Notes under the pieces: model-generated
What the model was told of the DNA's origin: nothing
The model's database searches: none
What the model saw: the letters and a program-made list of their open reading frames with translations, nothing else
Translations under genes and position numbers: made by a program
Shown: piece by piece, positions 7,574 through 17,100 of the stretch
Numbering within the stretch: the first letter of the stretch is position 1
Layout: each line of letters starts with the position of its first letter
DNA from: Akkermansiaceae bacterium UBA7890
GTDB lineage: Bacteria; Verrucomicrobiota; Verrucomicrobiia; Verrucomicrobiales; Akkermansiaceae
Length of the DNA stretch: 20,773 nucleotides
Assembly: GCA_002501065.1 (NCBI GenBank)
Contig: DLRK01000126.1
Location: 518 to 21,290, forward strand
Reading direction: 5' to 3'

Positions 7574-8967
7574 TTGTTGTATTCCGCGTGAGCGTAGAAG
7601 ATGATGTTCACTCCGAGCTGGAAGCAGGATTCCCAGATCTCGCGAGCTACCCCGGAGTGTCCGTCGGCCCAGGCATCGCCAATGTCGCCGGGATGGTAGT
7701 AGGCCACCAGGCGACCATCAACCACCCAGCCAAGGGCGTCGGTGCGACCATGCTTGGCGACATAGGGGAGCTTGGGCAGGGGGTAGGGGATCTGGTGGAT
7801 CTGGTGGTCAAGATAGACCGTAATGGGTTCCACCCTGGGCAGGATCTTCTTCATCATGTCGACGAACTGACCTTCCCAGCCGCTGCTTCCCCCGTTGTCA
7901 CCGAAGAGCATGCCGTGTTTGTCGAGGAGATAGGAGCGCAGGATCCTGATCCCTTCCTCTCCCACCTGGATCTTCTGCTGCCCGGTCATGTAGACCATGG
8001 GAGGGCTCTTGCGGGCCGGGAAGGCGCGGAGGCGCTTGATATCCATGGGTTCGGGGCGGTCGCTGACGCGGTGCCCGGTGCGCACGCCGTACTCGGTGAG
8101 CAGGTTAAGGTCCGCTCCGCGGTCCATATCCTGCTGCCAGTCTCCCCCGTTGTACTTGAGCCGGATGAAGCGGACCTTGCCGCGGGAAGTGCCTCCTGAG
8201 AATCCTGCACCCCGGCCTTCCCCCTGGCCCACCTTGTAGCGGTGGGCGGTTTCTTCGAGGAGTTGCAACCTGACATCGTCGATGGGGGGAGGATTGAAGA
8301 GGACGCTGCTGTAGGGGTTGATGATATACTTCTTCTTGACCACCTTCTGGATCCTGACGACCTGTTTCAGACGTTCTTCCTCCCCGCCGCCGTAGGGCGA
8401 TTCGTAAATGGCGCAACCAGTCATGCTGTTGAAAATGAGGAAGGCGACGAGAAAGAGGGCGCTGTAGGCGCCCAGGGTGGCGGTGGACTGCCAGAGCTTG
8501 GGATTGCGGTGGCCAAAGTACCAGGCCCATCGGCGGAGCGGGTTCCAGGTGCGCTGTGGGTGGGGCGAGGGAGCCAGTTGCTTGGTCTTGCGGTCGACCG
8601 CCCAGACCACCCAGCACAGTCCGATGAAAAAGGAGATGGCCACCCCGGCGCGGGAGAAGGCTTCCGAGAGCCGGTAGGCTGAGAAGACGAGGGGAACCAC
8701 CACGGCAAACTGCCAGAGCGGGAGGAAGCCCACGCTGAGAATGCCGCGGTAGAGGAGCGGCGAACGGGGACGCCAGTAACGGGCCCAGCAGAGGGGGACA
8801 GCGAGAGCCAGTCCGAATCCGAGGGCGTGATTAAGGGGTGCGAGGTGGAAAAGCAGGTGGGCGTCGGCCCAGAGGACGAGCCAGAGAAGGGAGGCGGAGA
8901 CGGTAAGAGCGACCGGCCTCCGGCAATGGCGCAGGATCCAGGGTCCCACCTGTTTCCAGCGATTCAT
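7546..8967 (-). CDS. Five-span membrane protein with C-terminal DUF4159 domain
   Basis: This 473-residue protein has two parts. Residues 1-190 hold about five hydrophobic spans (near 18-40, 46-62, 76-97, 106-124 and 163-183). Residues 265-465 are a DUF4159 domain, starting with VRFIRLKYNGGDW and including MVYMTGQ, LFGDNGG, ITVYLDHQIHQIPYPL, LGWVVDGRLVAYYHPGD and LGVNIIFYAHAEYN. DUF4159 is, as I recall, a Rossmann-like domain related to class I glutamine amidotransferase folds; its function is unknown. I see no obvious catalytic Cys in the expected nucleophile position, which favours a binding or structural role. An acidic/basic linker (EEERLKQVVRIQKVVKKK) joins the parts. Its ATG overlaps the preceding stop by four bases (ATGA at 8967-8964), so it is translationally coupled to the 166-residue gene. 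It probably sits next to the ExbB/D channel in the inner membrane. Confidence 0.88.
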   Translation of the reverse strand: MNRWKQVGPWILRHCRRPVALTVSASLLWLVLWADAHLLFHLAPLNHALGFGLALAVPLCWARYWRPRSPLLYRGILSVGFLPLWQFAVVVPLVFSAYRLSEAFSRAGVAISFFIGLCWVVWAVDRKTKQLAPSPHPQRTWNPLRRWAWYFGHRNPKLWQSTATLGAYSALFLVAFLIFNSMTGCAIYESPYGGGEEERLKQVVRIQKVVKKKYIINPYSSVLFNPPPIDDVRLQLLEETAHRYKVGQGEGRGAGFSGGTSRGKVRFIRLKYNGGDWQQDMDRGADLNLLTEYGVRTGHRVSDRPEPMDIKRLRAFPARKSPPMVYMTGQQKIQVGEEGIRILRSYLLDKHGMLFGDNGGSSGWEGQFVDMMKKILPRVEPITVYLDHQIHQIPYPLPKLPYVAKHGRTDALGWVVDGRLVAYYHPGDIGDAWADGHSGVAREIWESCFQLGVNIIFYAHAEYNKWLEATKED

Positions 8968-9464
8968 TCGAGCCCGTCGAGGAAGTTGTCCTTCTCGTTC
9001 TCCAGTGGATTCTTGTTGGGAGGGGCCTGCTTTTCCTCTGTTACGCCGAGGTTGGACAGGTTCGGGGCGGTCGGAACGAGGGGATTGGCTTCCTGATCGG
9101 GGGGAGAAGGAGCGGCCAGGTCGGACGCGGGCCTGGGAATGGCTGGTTCCGCCGCGGAGGGTGGCCCGGGTTTTCCGGAGGGTGCTTCCTTCCGGGGCTT
9201 GCCGGCACCTGCTGCGAAGGGGATGGCGGTAAGGATTAATCCACCCGCGAGGACGATTATGGTGGAGATGCAGATGGCGCGGAAGAGCTGGCTGGCCGCA
9301 ACGATGCCGAGCATCTCCTGCGGGGACCTGCCCTGGAGTTGTTTGAGGAAGCTCTTCAGCTCTGCCACGGTAGCGCTGCTGCTATTCCGCAGGTTGCGTA
9401 ACTCGCTCTTCGGGTTCGCCATGGGCTGGGGCGGGTCTTCGCTGCTCTCGGGCTGGATTTTCAT
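8964..9464 (-). CDS. Single-span protein with Pro/Ala-rich extracytoplasmic tail
   Basis: I do not recognise a family in this 166-residue protein. Residues 1-60 are polar, with an amphipathic stretch (TVAELKSFLKQLQG). Residues 62-84 are one membrane span (RAICISTIIVLAGGLILTAI). Residues 88-140 are rich in Pro, Ala, Lys and Ser, and the last 25 are charged, ending DNFLDGLE. The layout of one N-terminal span then a Pro-rich arm is reminiscent of TonB, but there is no TonB C-terminal domain and the cytoplasmic N-tail is longer than TonB's. It overlaps by four bases (ATGA) with the genes on both sides, ExbD upstream and DUF4159 downstream, so all three are probably made in fixed ratio. Whether it transmits motor movement is speculation. 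Confidence 0.75.
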   Translation of the reverse strand: MKIQPESSEDPPQPMANPKSELRNLRNSSSATVAELKSFLKQLQGRSPQEMLGIVAASQLFRAICISTIIVLAGGLILTAIPFAAGAGKPRKEAPSGKPGPPSAAEPAIPRPASDLAAPSPPDQEANPLVPTAPNLSNLGVTEEKQAPPNKNPLENEKDNFLDGLE

Positions 9465-9874
9465 GACTCGGGTTCCGGTTCTGGTTCAAGAATGTGGACG
9501 AGGTCGCCACCGGCTTCCCCGATGGCTTGAATGACGGGTTCAAAGTGTTGGGCCTGCGCTTCCCGGTGGACCTTCAGGAAGACGTTGCGCTGTCCGGCGG
9601 GAGTCTCCCCGAGGATGGCGTTGAGGCGGGGGCCGAGGAGTTCGTTCTTGATCTCTTCGCCATTGAGGTAGGTCTTGTAGGCGCTGTCGATGGCCACGTT
9701 GGCGAGGGCGGCGCCCGCTCCTTCCAGGTTGGGAAGAATGGCGGGATCCCATTGCACGTGGCTGTCGTCCTGCACGCGGGCCAGGATGACGAAGAAGATC
9801 AGCAGCAGAAAGCCGATGTCGCCCATCGCGAAGGAGGGAACGGTGGCAGTCATCTTTCGGCGAGCGATCTTCAT
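9461..9874 (-). CDS. ExbD/TolR-family subunit (second copy)
   Basis: This 137-residue protein belongs to the biopolymer transport ExbD/TolR family. After a basic start (MKIARRKM) comes one membrane span at about 15-33 (FAMGDIGFLLLIFFVILA). Asp19 is placed where ExbD carries its essential proton-responsive aspartate. The periplasmic domain follows, including the LNGEEI and FLKVHREAQAQHFEPVIQAI segments typical of the family, and then an acidic EPEPEPES tail. It pairs with the ExbB-like subunit to use the proton motive force. The ATG at 9874 is the only reasonable start, as an in-frame TGA lies 21 bases upstream. It follows the other exbD gene by 99 bases, the longest clear gap in the cluster; I see no terminator there. 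It overlaps the next gene by four bases. Confidence 0.9.
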   Translation of the reverse strand: MKIARRKMTATVPSFAMGDIGFLLLIFFVILARVQDDSHVQWDPAILPNLEGAGAALANVAIDSAYKTYLNGEEIKNELLGPRLNAILGETPAGQRNVFLKVHREAQAQHFEPVIQAIGEAGGDLVHILEPEPEPES

Positions 9875-9973
9875 CTGGGCAACGGGTGAGATTCATCCGC
9901 GCCCGATGGTGACGCTGCCGTGATTGCGGAAGACGGCGGAGTCGAGGGGATGGGTTGTTGCTGGATTCTCATT

Positions 9974-10396
9974 TCAATCCACGGTGATGGTTCGTTCGCT
10001 CTCCAGTTCGAGGGTGATCACTCCGCCCGCATCATCGATAGCCTGCGAGACCCGGATCCAGTGGTCGTAGGGCGTTTTCGGGGTGCTCTTTACGACCACC
10101 ACCTTGTCTTCCGGGCGCTTCTTGGCCTGCAGGGCGGCGGTGAGACGTCGGCGGAATTCGTCCAGATTGAGGGGACTGCCATTGAGCACGATGCTGCTGG
10201 GGGTGATGGAGACTTCAAGGTTCCTGCTCTGCTGCTTGCGGTCCTGCTTCTCCTCGGTGCGTGGCAGGGTCTGGGCCATTCCGGTTTCAGGTTGCACGGA
10301 GGCACAGACCAGGAAGAAGATGATGAGAATGAAGGCGATGTCCGAACTGGAGGCAGCCGGAGGATCAATCAGGAGCTGACGACGGGGGAGCTTCAC
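9974..10396 (-). CDS. ExbD/TolR-family subunit (first copy)
   Basis: This 140-residue ExbD/TolR protein has a basic start (VKLPRRQLLI), one membrane span at about 19-37 (DIAFILIIFFLVCASV) and the key aspartate at Asp19. A periplasmic domain follows (LEVSITPSSIVLNG ... VVVVKSTPKTPYDHWIRV). The frame is open to 10531, but I use the GTG at 10396. The upstream residues are antisense-like, while the GTG gives the canonical ExbD length and overlaps the ExbB stop by four bases (GTGA), a typical coupling junction. Its sequence is clearly different from the second ExbD downstream, so this is not a recent duplication. The two may form a heterodimer in an ExbB5-ExbD2-type assembly. Confidence 0.92.
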   Translation of the reverse strand: MKLPRRQLLIDPPAASSSDIAFILIIFFLVCASVQPETGMAQTLPRTEEKQDRKQQSRNLEVSITPSSIVLNGSPLNLDEFRRRLTAALQAKKRPEDKVVVVKSTPKTPYDHWIRVSQAIDDAGGVITLELESERTITVD

Positions 10397-11157
10397 GGTT
10401 CCTTGTTCAGGGTCAGATGGAGACTGACCACTTCGATCAGTTCCGCTGCGGAGGACTCCACCTGCAGGACGAAGTTGTTGATGATTCCGGTGAAGTAGTT
10501 GAAGGCCATGTAGGCGGGGATTCCCACACACAGTCCGAAGGCGGTGGTGAGGAGAGCTACCCGGATTCCCGCTGCGGCAGCCTGCACGATGTTCTGCTGT
10601 CCCACGTTGGCCTCGATGTCGCCGAAGGCCACGATCATTCCCTGCACGGTCCCGAGGAAACCCAGCATGGGCGCCACACTGGCAATGGTGGCCAGCAGGG
10701 GAAGGTGTCGCTCGAGGGCGGCCACGATGTGCACCCCGGAGTTCTCCATGCTTTTGATGACCTGTTCCTCGAGCTGGGCCTGGTCATATTTCAGGCGGCG
10801 CAGGACGAGATACTTGCGCAGGCCGCTGGAGAGGACGGCGGGAACCGGACCCTGGGACCTGTCACAGAGGCTGAGTGATTCCTCAACCCTGTCCTCGGAG
10901 AGCAGGGTGGTCACTTCCTCACGCAAGCTGCTGGAATCGACTTCCAGCAGCTTGAGACTGCGATAGCGCTCGATCACGACTGCAAGGACCAGGATGAGAA
11001 GGATGAGGATGGGCCACATGAAGATTCCCCCTTCCAGGAAGATGCCGATCGCACCGCTGCTGAAGAAGTCCCTGAAAAACTCCATGGCCTTGTTCAGCAG
11101 CCCGGTGGTTTCCTCGGAGGCGGCAGATTGAGAAAGCAGAGAGGGGAGGTTTGGCAT
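10393..11157 (-). CDS. MotA/TolQ/ExbB-family proton channel subunit
   Basis: This 254-residue protein has the ExbB/TolQ layout of three spans, at about 46-63, 152-178 and 195-220. A long cytoplasmic stretch lies between spans 1 and 2. The family core is clear: APMLGFLGTVQGMIVAFGDI (162-181) in span 2 and LLTTAFGLCVGIPAYMAFNY (202-221) in span 3, with TT204-205 lining the proton path. It would form the pentameric inner-membrane stator that drives ExbD movement with the proton motive force. It starts 11 bases after the stop of the 2389-residue gene and overlaps the first exbD by four bases, so the motor genes are embedded in the cluster of giant exported proteins. With no tonB, tolA or receptor gene nearby, I cannot assign it to Ton or Tol, so I give no symbol. 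Confidence 0.94.
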   Translation of the reverse strand: MPNLPSLLSQSAASEETTGLLNKAMEFFRDFFSSGAIGIFLEGGIFMWPILILLILVLAVVIERYRSLKLLEVDSSSLREEVTTLLSEDRVEESLSLCDRSQGPVPAVLSSGLRKYLVLRRLKYDQAQLEEQVIKSMENSGVHIVAALERHLPLLATIASVAPMLGFLGTVQGMIVAFGDIEANVGQQNIVQAAAAGIRVALLTTAFGLCVGIPAYMAFNYFTGIINNFVLQVESSAAELIEVVSLHLTLNKEP

Positions 11158-11168
11158 GGGGGTAGGGA

Positions 11169-14100
11169 TTATTCGTCGTTCAGGTTCGCTTCGCGTTCAA
11201 ACTGGGCCAGCATCTCGGGCAGGGCAAGCCGTCCGCGGGCATACTTGGCGGCATCGGATTCGGGGAAGTCCCAGCGGCAGCGGTTGTAACGCCGGAAGGC
11301 ATTGGGGACGTCGTTGTCCATGCGGTAGCTTTCTCCTGCCCAGAAGAGTGCCTGGGCGGTGAGTTCCTCTTCCGGGAAGAGCTTGACGAACTCGTCGAAG
11401 GCGGTTCCCGCCTTCTCATAGGACTCGTCCTTGTAGTGGCACTGGCCGATGCGGAAACCCATCTTGGGCGTCCATTCGTGGTTGGGAAACTTCTCCAGGA
11501 ATTTCACTCCCACGCTGGCGGCCACCGGGTAGTCCTCCTTGTTGTAGAAGTGCTCGTTGATGCGGAGCATGACATTGGCGATGAGAGGGCTCTTTGGATA
11601 AGTGGCCGCCAGAGTGACATAGGACTCAAGTGCCTCGTCCAGTTGGCCGGCCTGTTCGTAGCACTGGCCGAGCTTGTATTGTGCGTCCGGAGCCAGCTTG
11701 TGTTCGGGGTATCCCCGGACGATGGACTTGTAGGCCACGATGGCCTCGTCCCATTCCTTCAACTCCTGTGCAAACTGTCCCAGGAGGTAGGCAATACGTG
11801 GAGCATATCTCGGATGAGGGTAGTCCTCCTTCACCTCGCGCAGGACCCGTCGCCCCAGGGCCAGGTTGCCCAGGGCCTCTTCCTCCTGCTCCAGTTTGAG
11901 GTGGCTCTTGAAGAGTTCAAAGTAGCTCTCCGCAATGTGAAACTGGGTCTGGATGGCAAGATCCTCGTTCTTGTAGACCTTGCTGAAGGCGGACATGATG
12001 CCGTCCGTGCCCACTGCGACGGGAAGGTCCACCGTAATGATGGGTTCACCCTCGGCCGTGTGGATCACATTGTCGAGATAGCCCACCGTAAGGGCGTCAC
12101 CGAAGAAGCACTCCACCTCACCCTGTGAGTTGCCCGTGACAGGCTGGTTCGAGGACTTGAGAGGGAAGGAGCCGCTGAAGATCCCGCTATGGCTGAGAGT
12201 CTCCTCCACTTCGAGGGTTTCGTCCTCCCCCGTCCCGGTCCTGACCCGGACCAGGGCCTTGTCCCGTCCGCCCGAGACGTCGAGGTCGGGGTCCTCAAGC
12301 CAGAGGTAGATCTTCTTTCCCACGTGGGCGATCTCCGCGTCTTCCTGGTATTCCTCGTCGGTAAGGCGGAGAGCGGCGGCGGTGGCGAGTTCGGCGTGGG
12401 CTGCTCGTTCTGCGGCTTCGCCGGAGGGTCGGCGCTCGTCCTGGTAGCGGGCCACGAACCTGTCCTGGCCGTTCACATTGAGGACGAGGAGACCAGGTTC
12501 CCGCTCACTGCCTTCATCCAGGAGATCATCCTCCTCTGTGGGTGGCGGCAGGACGCGCCCCAGTCCGGGGCGTGCCACCGTGCCATCGGCGGGGACGGAG
12601 GTCGCACTGTTGAGGTCGCCCAGGAGCAGGGGGATCTGCCCCACGAACCGCCCTTCCCAGAGGGCGGCATTCCCGACCTGGTCAACCTCCTCGGTGGCCG
12701 GGGCAAACCCGCGGGAGAGGACGCATTCCACCGTCACGATGGAACCCTGCGTGGTTTCCACCTCCACGGTCACCGTGCTCTGCGAATCCTTGGCCCGGTC
12801 CGGGTCGATGACTTCCACCGTGAGGGGCAGATGATAGTCGATCTTGCTTACATGGTCGGCGGGACGGGTTGCAGCCACCGGGATAAAGGTCCGTTCACCC
12901 TCTACTGCCTTCACGCTGTCAACGATCTGCAGGACCGCCTCCGTCGGCTCGTTGAGAAGGACCACCGCCTCGCGGTAGGAAGCGTGGCCGGGGAAGGTGT
13001 TCTGCTCGTCCTTGTAGCGGAGGTAGATCTTGTCACCCTGTTTCACGACCAGTTTTTCGCCGTCGGGCTGGGCGGCAGTATCGATTTCGGCCACGAAGAT
13101 CCCGGTGGAAGTCCCGGTTTCGGTGGCGGTCAGGGAGCGGCGCGTATTGGCATTGACCTGGACCTGCATTTCGACGGAGTCCTTTCCGTTGGTGGTGTCC
13201 AGGTCGTAGTCGACCACTTCGGCCACGATGCGCTCACCAGGTTCGATCCGCAGGAGTTCCTTGCGCGCTCCGCTGACCGATCCGTCCCCACCGCGAATGA
13301 AATCGTAGCTGATAGGCGTGATTCCTCCGTTGTGGTAGGTGGCGGTCAGGCGGGCAGTGAGAAGCTTGTTGCGCTGGGCACCACCCGCGGTGATCTCGTC
13401 GAGGTAGGAAACCTCCACCGTGTCACCGGGGGCCAGCTCAAGAATGTCATTCCCGGCCAGTTGGAGGACATCCTGCTCCGGGGGCACGTGCAGGGTTGCT
13501 CCACCCCTTACCTCGACATGATTGACGGCGACGGCTTCCCCCCGGTACTCGAGAATTTCGTATTCAAGAAAGCGCATCTCGTGGGAGGGAAGGGACAGTC
13601 TCCAGACATTCTCCTGCTGGGTGATGAGGCCTTCGAGCGGTCCCTCGATCCGGGGGAAGTCCGCAGCCCGGTTCAGGTCGAAGTCCTGTTCATTGAAATT
13701 GCGGAGAGTTACGCTGGCAGTCCGGGCATTGTCCCGGGCCCGGGTGGCGCTTCCCGCTTCCCCTCCGGCCGAGACGATGGAGACAACGGTAATGGTGTGG
13801 ACTCCCGCCCTGGCGTAGATATCCGCTTCCCGGCCACCCTCACCCATGGGCAATTCAAGGCGGCCATCGATCATGAGACCGGTGTGCTGACCGGTCACCG
13901 AGAAACGCATCCCCCCGTCCCTCTCCTGGAAGAACCTGCCGGACCAGACGAGGAAGAACGCGTCCTCACCCTCTCCCGGTGGTGACCAGGAGAGCCGGGT
14001 GACGTTTTCCTCAAGGTCAGGTTTGGTCTTCTCGACGAGGCTGACGATGTCCTTCCAGCTGTAACTTGGACGCAGCTTGGCCTTTCCGGTCTTGTAGAGG

Positions 14101-17100
14101 CGCATGGTCATTTCCCCCTCCCCGAAGGTGATGGGAGGATCCTGCTCCGGGGTTGGAAAGCGGGCCAGGGTGTACCAGAAACGTCCATCGTGGCTTCCGC
14201 GAAGGTGCAGGCGCACGGGGGCCTCCCTTTCGGCATCCGGTGACATGAGGGAGATAGTGTCGACCTCCCGAAGCTCCTTCAGGTCGATGGACAGTGTCTT
14301 GGGGGCGGCGCCGTCTGGTTCACTGCGCCATGCAGTGTCCTTGCTGTGGTCGATGGCCATCAGCGCGTTGTGGTCGAGGGCTGAGTCACTGGCCCGTGCC
14401 CCGGCGGGAAGTTCCCCGGTGGGCACGGTGGCGCTGAAGATACCACCGTGCTGGCTTTCTTCCGGGATTTTCATCTCTACCTGGTCGCCGCTGGAGGCTT
14501 TCAGAACGATGGGCACTCCATCCGGTTCCGTGGTCAGGTCGCGGTCGCCATCCTTCACCTGGGTGTAGATGAGATTGCCGGGTTTGATCTGGTCGCGGGG
14601 ACGCTGATGGGCCTTGCCCTGGTTCTCAACGACCTCCAGGTCCTTTCGTTGCAGGGCTTCGGTGAAGGATTCGTCCTCCTCGTCGAGAATCTCGCTGCTG
14701 GCTACCGCAAGGCTGCCGTCGGAGGCCACCTTGAGACGGGTGGCACTGAGGAACTCGAACTGGAACTCCTTCTTGAACTCGGCCGGGTAGTCGACCGTGA
14801 TGGTGTCTCCCCCGGTAACCTCAAGGGTTCCGCTCCCGGCCTGGGCCACCCCCAGGGCGGTGGGAAGATCGGACAGGAAAATACCCTTTCCGGCGCCGCC
14901 GCTGACGAGGAAGGACTCTTCCGCATCCCCGCCGGGATCGGTGCGCACGACCACCGGGATGCGGGTTTCTCCGCGACTGATTCCCAGATCTGTATCCTGG
15001 ACCACGACAGAGAGAGCCTTGCCCGGGGTGTGCCAGAGTTTCGATTCCCGGCCGAGTCGACCCACCGTGCGCAGGGTTTCCAGCTGGGTGAGGTAGCGTT
15101 GTTCGATTCCGTAGACCTCCGCCAGGTTGAAGAGGGTTTCGTTGGCGAGCTCGGCGTTCGGAGTGCGCTCCAGCACGGAGAGGAAGATCCTGCGGGCCTC
15201 CACGTTGTTTTCCTGCCTGATCTCAAGAACACCGAGCAGGAACTCGGCGCGGATGTTGACCCGCGGGTTGGGGTTCTCGGAGAGTTCGGTGAATATTTCC
15301 TCCGCCTGATCGTAGACCTTCTGTGCCATGAAGGTCTCCCCGATGCCGAACCTGGCCTCCACGGATTCGGGTTGATCCCGGTAGTGGTTGAGAACGGTGG
15401 TGAACTCCGCGCGGGCAACGTCGTACTGTTGAGAGTGCTGGTAATTGCGGGCGAGGAGGAGCTGTATACGAGCCTTGTCCCGGACTTCCACGCTTCCCGA
15501 TTCACCATTCCTGATAAGCCATCCGCGCAGGATGTCCTCGGCGCGCAGGTGATCGTCTTCCGTTCCCTGGCTGATGTGGGTCTTCGCCCCGAAGAGGATG
15601 AGTTCGACCGGCAGGTCAGCCTGGTTCTTGTCGAAGAGCTGTCTGTTCCGGTAGTAGGCCTGTTCCGCAAGTTCATCTTCGCCCAGCCGCAGGTGCAGAA
15701 TGATCTGAAGGAGCGGCGCGATGGGGCTGTTTTCCGGGATGTCCGCGCTCAGGCTTCCCATCTTGCCGTAGGCCTTGCGCAGGAGGGTGCGTGCGTCATT
15801 CAATTCCTTTTCCCCCACTCCGCGGATGATGTGGATCAGGCCGTTGAGGACGGTGGATCCCATCTGATGGTCTCCCCGTGCGATGGCACCCTGGGCGTAG
15901 GGGTAGATGCGGCGCCAGCTTTCGTGGTGCTGGTTGGAAAAGAGAATGACGCGGTAGATTTCACGGAGGCGGTTCATGCCCCTGGGGGTGTTGGCAAGGA
16001 GTTCGAGGGCCGCCTCGGTGCTCACCCGTGGGAGATCGAGATTCCTTACGATGCGATAAACCTGCGTCTTCCTGGCGGCATCCCACTCCTTGGAAGCGCG
16101 CGCAGTTTCCAGCCAGCCACGGGCCGACCATTCGCCGAGGCGGTGCTTGCGGAAGGGATGCTTCGCCTGCTGGGCGATGGCCTGTTTCATGACAAGGTCC
16201 ACCTTGCGCAGGTCATCCGCCCGGAAGGCGAGGTCGGCCAGGGAACCGGAATAGGTGCCCGGATGGTAGTTCGCGGATGACTGACGCTGTTGCAGGAAGG
16301 CAACGGCCTGTGCGGGTTCCATCCTGGCGGCCACCCGCTCCGCACAGCTGACGCATTCCTGATGATCAGGGTCAATGTCCATGCGGCTGCGCCACCAGTT
16401 GACGGCCTCCTTCTTCATGTCAATTTCCCACAGGATGTCACCGATGCGGGTGGTGTAATACAGGGGGTTGGAGCTGAGGGGGGTGACCTTTGTGATCCAC
16501 GGCAGGGCCTTCCGGATGATGGCGGGATCGCGCACGTCGATCACCCGCAGCCAGGTCTCCCAATGGGTCGCCTGCGGAGAAAAGGTGAGGATGTGTCGTG
16601 CGGCGGCCACCTTCATCTCCTTGGCCTGGTCACTGTAGGAAGCGGCTTCCAGCCACTTCTGGGCTCCTGCGTAGTCCCTGGGGAACTCGGAGCAGAGTTG
16701 GCGGTAATGCCCGGCGGCCTTTTTCTGGGCACTGCCCCCGAAGTGATGGAGATAGTTGTAGGCCAGTCGGCTCAGGAGCAGGTGGCGCACCTTGGGGTCC
16801 TGTTTCTGCTGGAGGAGTTGTTTGCAGGCCTGTCCCGACTTCCCACCGCGTTCCCAGACCTGTCCCCACAATCGGGTGCTGGCTTCGTTGTGAAAGGCCT
16901 TGCGGGCCGTCTGCCAGGCCCGGTTGTGCTTGGTGTCCTTGAGGGTTACGTTCGAGACGCGCTCCTGGAAACCCTGGAGGTGGATGTGTTTCCGTGCGCA
17001 TTTCAGGATGAGATCCATGTCTGACCTGAAGGCGGCCTCATCGGGGGCCGTTCGCAGGAGGTAGGCAATGGTGTATTCCGCCCAGGTGTCTTCGGTAGGG

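Noticed and set aside
9540..9896. Minus-strand frame of 118 codons overlapping the second ExbD
   Set aside because: It is an Arg/Pro-rich out-of-frame shadow; the overlapping ExbD frame has a membrane span with the key aspartate.
10397..10531. N-terminal extension of the first ExbD to 10531
   Set aside because: It would overlap the well-defined ExbB C-terminus in another frame, while the GTG at 10396 gives a canonical ExbD.
12189..16280. Plus-strand open frames at 12189-13985 and 14448-16280
   Set aside because: Both lie antisense inside the 2389-aa gene and show no domain or signal features.
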